Positions 7,613 to 9,686 of a stretch of DNA of 9,686 nt are shown here, one piece after another; within the stretch, counting starts at the first letter, position 1, and each line of letters begins with the position of its first letter. A program made the translations under genes and the position numbers. The DNA lies in the NCBI RefSeq assembly GCF_943912555.1, contig NZ_CALTUR010000070.1, forward strand, positions 1 through 9,686. Direction: 5' to 3'. Source of the DNA: an uncultured Streptococcus sp. GTDB lineage: Bacteria; Bacillota; Bacilli; Lactobacillales; Streptococcaceae. Below the pieces are notes generated by a model that saw nothing but the letters and a program-made list of their open reading frames with translations, was not told the DNA's origin and made no database searches.

Positions 7613-8245
7613 ATGACACTTGCTAAAGATATCGCTAGCCACCTCTTGAAAATTCAAGCCGTTTACCTCAAACCAGAGGAGCCTTTCACTTGGGCATCTG
7701 GTATCAAGTCACCGATTTACACTGATAATCGTGTGACACTAGCCTATCCAGAAACTCGTACCCTAATTGAAAATGGCTTTGTGGAAGCTATTAAAGAAGC
7801 CTTTCCAGAGGTAGAAGTCATTGCAGGAACTGCAACAGCAGGGATTCCACACGGAGCTATTATTGCTGACAAGATGAATCTGCCATTTGCCTACATCCGT
7901 AGCAAACCAAAAGACCACGGAGCTGGTAACCAAATCGAAGGTCGCGTAGCTCAGGGGCAAAAAATGGTAGTGGTTGAAGATCTGATTTCAACAGGTGGTT
8001 CTGTTCTTGAAGCTGTAGCAGCTGCTAAACGAGAAGGAGCAGATGTGCTTGGAGTTGTAGCGATTTTCAGCTACCAATTGCCAAAAGCAGATAAGAACTT
8101 CTCAGATGCAGGTGTCAAACTTGTGACGCTTTCTAACTACAGTGAATTGATTCATCTAGCCCAAGAAGAAGGTTATATCACACCAGAAGGACTCGCTCTT
8201 CTAAAACGCTTTAAAGAAGACCAAGAAAATTGGCAAAATGCCTAA
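7613..8245 (+). CDS. pyrE: orotate phosphoribosyltransferase
   Basis: PyrE joins orotate to PRPP to give orotidine monophosphate, the substrate of the adjacent pyrF product, so the two genes encode consecutive steps. The 210-residue protein has normal length and a type I phosphoribosyltransferase fold. Key elements are [16 protein letters not shown] (25-40), which fits the orotate-binding hood, [11 protein letters not shown] (71-81), the flexible catalytic loop [17 protein letters not shown] (94-110) and the PRPP-binding motif [13 protein letters not shown] (119-131), whose two acidic residues bind the ribose hydroxyls. AAGGAG (7601-7606) lies 6 nt before the ATG. The 33-nt gap after pyrF holds no promoter that I can see, so pyrFE are one transcript ended by the hairpin at 8254-8290. 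Confidence 0.97.
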   Translation: MTLAKDIASHLLKIQAVYLKPEEPFTWASGIKSPIYTDNRVTLAYPETRTLIENGFVEAIKEAFPEVEVIAGTATAGIPHGAIIADKMNLPFAYIRSKPKDHGAGNQIEGRVAQGQKMVVVEDLISTGGSVLEAVAAAKREGADVLGVVAIFSYQLPKADKNFSDAGVKLVTLSNYSELIHLAQEEGYITPEGLALLKRFKEDQENWQNA

Positions 8246-8253
8246 AACATAGA

Positions 8254-8290
8254 AAATCAGGTAGTCACTAGGATTACCTGATTTCTTTTT
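8254..8290 (+). terminator. Rho-independent terminator of pyrFE
   Basis: AAATCAGGTA (8254-8263) and TACCTGATTT (8275-8284) form a perfect 10-bp stem with an 11-nt loop, followed by CTTTTT. It starts 8 nt after the pyrE stop codon. Confidence 0.93.
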
Positions 8291-8307
8291 GTAATGTTAT
8301 TGGATCT

Positions 8308-8455
8308 TACACTCAATGAAAATCAAAGAGCAAACTAGGAAGCTAGCCGCAGATTGCTCAAAGCACTGCTTTAAGGTTGTAGATAAGACTGACGAAGTCA
8401 GCTCAAAATACTGTTTTGAGGTTGCAGATGGAAACTGACGTGGTTTGAAGAGTAT
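8308..8455 (-). repeat. BOX element with two boxB modules and a deleted boxA
   Basis: Read on the plus strand, the element starts with a boxC-like module (ACTCAATGAAAATCAAAGAG from 8311, then AACTAGGAAGCTAGCCGCAG to 8352). Two boxB-like modules follow, each starting GCTCAAA (about 8356 and 8401) and sharing the frame of an inverted CTCAAA/TTTGAG-type hairpin and GACTGACGAAGTC. The boxA end is reduced to CTGACGTGGTTTGAAGAG and TAT (8435-8455). It lacks the CTACGGCAAGGCGACG core present in the copy at the window start. It lies between the pyrFE terminator and the regulator gene on the minus strand. Exact ends are uncertain by a few bases. Confidence 0.88.
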
Positions 8456-8531
8456 TACTTGGTTTATATTGTGAACAATGGTAGGGAGGGTAGATAAAGT
8501 AGATATTATGACATAAGAATAAATATTAGAA

Positions 8532-8768
8532 CTAGATAAATGTGTTACGAATATTAGAATCGGGAGTTTCTTCGATAAATTCAACGATATCATTTGGAAG
8601 ACAATCTAAAATCCGACATAGCTTTTCTAAAGTTAGTAAAGTTATGTTTTTATTTTTCTTTAGGCTGTCAAGAGTTTTATTATCAACTCCGGATTTTAAT
8701 AACTTGTATTGAGAAACTTCTTTTTTCTTCATTGTAGCCCAGAGTGGGTTAAAACTGATTATCGTCAT
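8532..8768 (-). CDS. small Xre/Cro-type helix-turn-helix regulator (HTH_26-like)
   Basis: The 78-residue product begins MTIISFNPLWATM and continues KKKEVSQYKLLKSGV...LDSLKKNKNITLLTLEKLCRILD... This is the pattern of small single-domain Cro/C1-type DNA-binding proteins: a helix, a degenerate helix-turn-helix at about 18-42, then the conserved LTLEKLCRILDC segment (45-56) and DIVEFIEE. A short polar tail follows. There is no sensor, protease or toxin domain. The likely start is the ATG at 8768-8766. A TTG directly upstream (8771-8769) is possible but would touch the ribosome site AAAAGGAG (8779-8772); even the ATG has only 3 nt spacing after GGAG. The gene is divergent from the membrane protein gene at 8865, with an operator-like palindrome between. 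It probably controls that gene, itself, or both. The exact target is inferred. Confidence 0.8.
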   Translation of the reverse strand: MTIISFNPLWATMKKKEVSQYKLLKSGVDNKTLDSLKKNKNITLLTLEKLCRILDCLPNDIVEFIEETPDSNIRNTFI

Positions 8769-8784
8769 CAACTCCTTTTACTTA

Positions 8785-8790
8785 ATTATA
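8785..8790 (-). promoter_or_regulatory. candidate -10 of the minus-strand regulator gene
   Basis: The minus strand reads a perfect TATAAT from 8790 to 8785. The position 17 nt upstream (8808-8813, reading TATGAA) is a poor -35 and overlaps the edge of the palindrome. Transcription from it would start near 8778, about 10 nt before the ATG, giving an almost leaderless message. Confidence 0.45.
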
Positions 8791-8808
8791 AGAAAAAAGT
8801 ATCTGAGT

Positions 8809-8836
8809 TCATATTGTGTATATGTCCACAATATGA
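8809..8836. promoter_or_regulatory. 28-bp operator-like perfect palindrome between divergent genes
   Basis: TCATATTGTG (8809-8818) and CACAATATGA (8827-8836) are perfect inverted repeats of 10 bp around the 8-bp spacer TATATGTC. The element covers the -35 and spacer of the plus-strand promoter and touches the presumed -35 region of the minus-strand gene. The size, the symmetry and the adjacent HTH gene fit a dimer-binding operator for that regulator. There is no T-tract after it and it lies upstream of both genes, so a terminator is unlikely. Confidence 0.65.
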
Positions 8837-8842
8837 TAAAAT
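8814..8842 (+). promoter_or_regulatory. promoter of the plus-strand membrane protein gene
   Basis: TTGTGT (8814-8819) and TAAAAT (8837-8842) are 17 nt apart, and TGA directly before the -10 (8834-8836) supplies an extended -10. The palindrome at 8809-8836 overlies the -35 and spacer, so a bound repressor would block polymerase. Confidence 0.65.
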
Positions 8843-8864
8843 AACAAGGAAAGGAGACTTATGG

Positions 8865-9686
8865 ATGAATAAGAATGATATTATTTCTCAAGAGGAGAAT
8901 GAGTTAGATTATTTTTTAGGAATTATTTCGGATGAATCTAAGTCAGATTTGTTTGATGAATGGACTATTTGGGAAGCCTATGTAAAAGGGAGGTTACCAA
9001 ATAAACATTGGTCTGAAGTTTTTGATAATGGTGCATACCATTTACTTGATGTCATTACTGCAGAAGGCAAAAAATATGAATATTATCCTATCGCTAATCC
9101 GCAATCATACCAGACTGTTTTACAAGAATATCTTTCGACAATAGAAGAGCCTAAACGTAGTAGAAACTTAATAGTTGAAGCTGCTATTTGGTCTAAAAGA
9201 GTAGAAGATCTGACTAAGTATTTTTATATAGTAGATGGAAAACATGTTTCTCTTATCAACCCGAAATTAAGTGTTTTGGGATGGATTTTCAGAATTTTAG
9301 GATCATTGTTCTTAGTTGCCTATATAGATAGACTTGGTGAATTTTCTAGTTCTGGTTTAGGAATCTTAAGTAAACCTTTTGAATACTCTCTTTGGGTGGG
9401 AGCATGGATTCTGCTATGGTCTCCAATTTATTTTGCTTATCAACGAGTGAAGCATGAAAAACCAATAGCAGATCAAGTAAAAAAACATAAGGATGAAGTT
9501 GCTCAAGCTAGAAACTATTGTATGGAGAAATTGAATAGTATTCCATTTGTTTATGCAAGGCAACAAGCAGGGTTAGACATTCATTTTGATGCTTTTGCTT
9601 ATATGGTTAATGTAATTGATCAAGGTAGAGCCTATGACCTAGGCCAAGCGCAAAATATGTATGAAGACATGATGAGGACAGAGCAA
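8865..9686 (+). CDS. uncharacterised membrane protein with two TM segments, truncated by the window end
   Basis: The frame is open for 274 codons from the ATG at 8865 to the last base, so the C-terminus is missing. AAAGGAG (8850-8856) lies 8 nt upstream. The first 135 residues look soluble and acidic or aromatic (LFDEWTIWEAYVKGRLPNKH at 29-48). Two membrane segments follow (about 136-153 and 174-192), then a charged helix (195-222). The end, FDAFAYMVNVIDQGRAYDLG followed by QAQNMYEDMM (241-270), resembles a GRA-...-A-N-x-YE motif I recall from the tail of many uncharacterised Firmicutes proteins; that link is from memory. I do not recognise the protein and assign no function. Its A+T content is higher than in the core genes: 16 of 60 bases are G or C at 8881-8940, against 29 of 60 at 4021-4080 in murD. 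The divergent HTH gene and operator suggest tight repression. Confidence 0.8.
   Translation, partial: MNKNDIISQEENELDYFLGIISDESKSDLFDEWTIWEAYVKGRLPNKHWSEVFDNGAYHLLDVITAEGKKYEYYPIANPQSYQTVLQEYLSTIEEPKRSRNLIVEAAIWSKRVEDLTKYFYIVDGKHVSLINPKLSVLGWIFRILGSLFLVAYIDRLGEFSSSGLGILSKPFEYSLWVGAWILLWSPIYFAYQRVKHEKPIADQVKKHKDEVAQARNYCMEKLNSIPFVYARQQAGLDIHFDAFAYMVNVIDQGRAYDLGQAQNMYEDMMRTEQ

Noticed and set aside
8356..8440. Repeated units resembling a short CRISPR-like array
   Set aside because: The units are adjacent boxB modules of a BOX element, with no regular spacers and no cas genes.
8297..8593. 98-codon minus-strand frame across the BOX element
   Set aside because: It is composed mainly of repeat sequence and overlaps the end of the HTH gene. 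There is no ribosome site or recognisable product.

Overview
The window looks like a chromosome segment of a mitis-group Streptococcus (S. pneumoniae, S. mitis, S. pseudopneumoniae or a close relative). Three things point there: two BOX repeats of the pneumococcal type, the gene order murD-murG-divIB, and a pyrF-pyrE pair behind a PyrR attenuator. No rRNA, tRNA, CRISPR array, insertion sequence or phage gene is visible.

Layout. Positions 1-82 hold the right-hand part of a BOX element cut by the window edge. Positions 196-2875 hold a two-gene transporter unit: an 8-TM protein of the bacteriocin-associated DUF1430/TIGR01654 type and its ABC ATPase, closed by a hairpin terminator at 2902-2929. 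Positions 2979-6645 hold the tightly packed murD, murG and divIB genes (gaps of 1 and 9 nt). They supply two steps of peptidoglycan precursor synthesis and a divisome protein. Positions 6646-6877 hold a strong promoter and a complete PyrR-type transcription attenuator. Positions 6878-8245 hold pyrF and pyrE, the last two enzymes of UMP synthesis, followed by a terminator at 8254-8290. A second, rearranged BOX element lies at 8308-8455, and I see no gene in 8456-8531.

The last 1.2 kb is the least familiar part. A small Xre/Cro-type regulator (minus strand, 8532-8768) is divergent from a plus-strand gene that starts at 8865 and runs open off the window end. That gene encodes at least 274 residues with two membrane segments and I do not recognise it. 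Between them lies a 28-bp operator-like palindrome (10-bp perfect arms, 8-bp spacer) that sits on the plus-strand promoter. This is the best candidate here for a poorly described system: a regulator, an operator and a membrane effector. It is a modest accessory module on present evidence, and its function is unknown.

How the genes work together. The mur/div unit uses UDP-linked precursors whose uridine comes from the pathway completed by pyrF and pyrE. The attenuator ties pyrFE expression to uridine nucleotide level. Its terminator should also stop read-through from divIB, after which I see no convincing terminator of its own.
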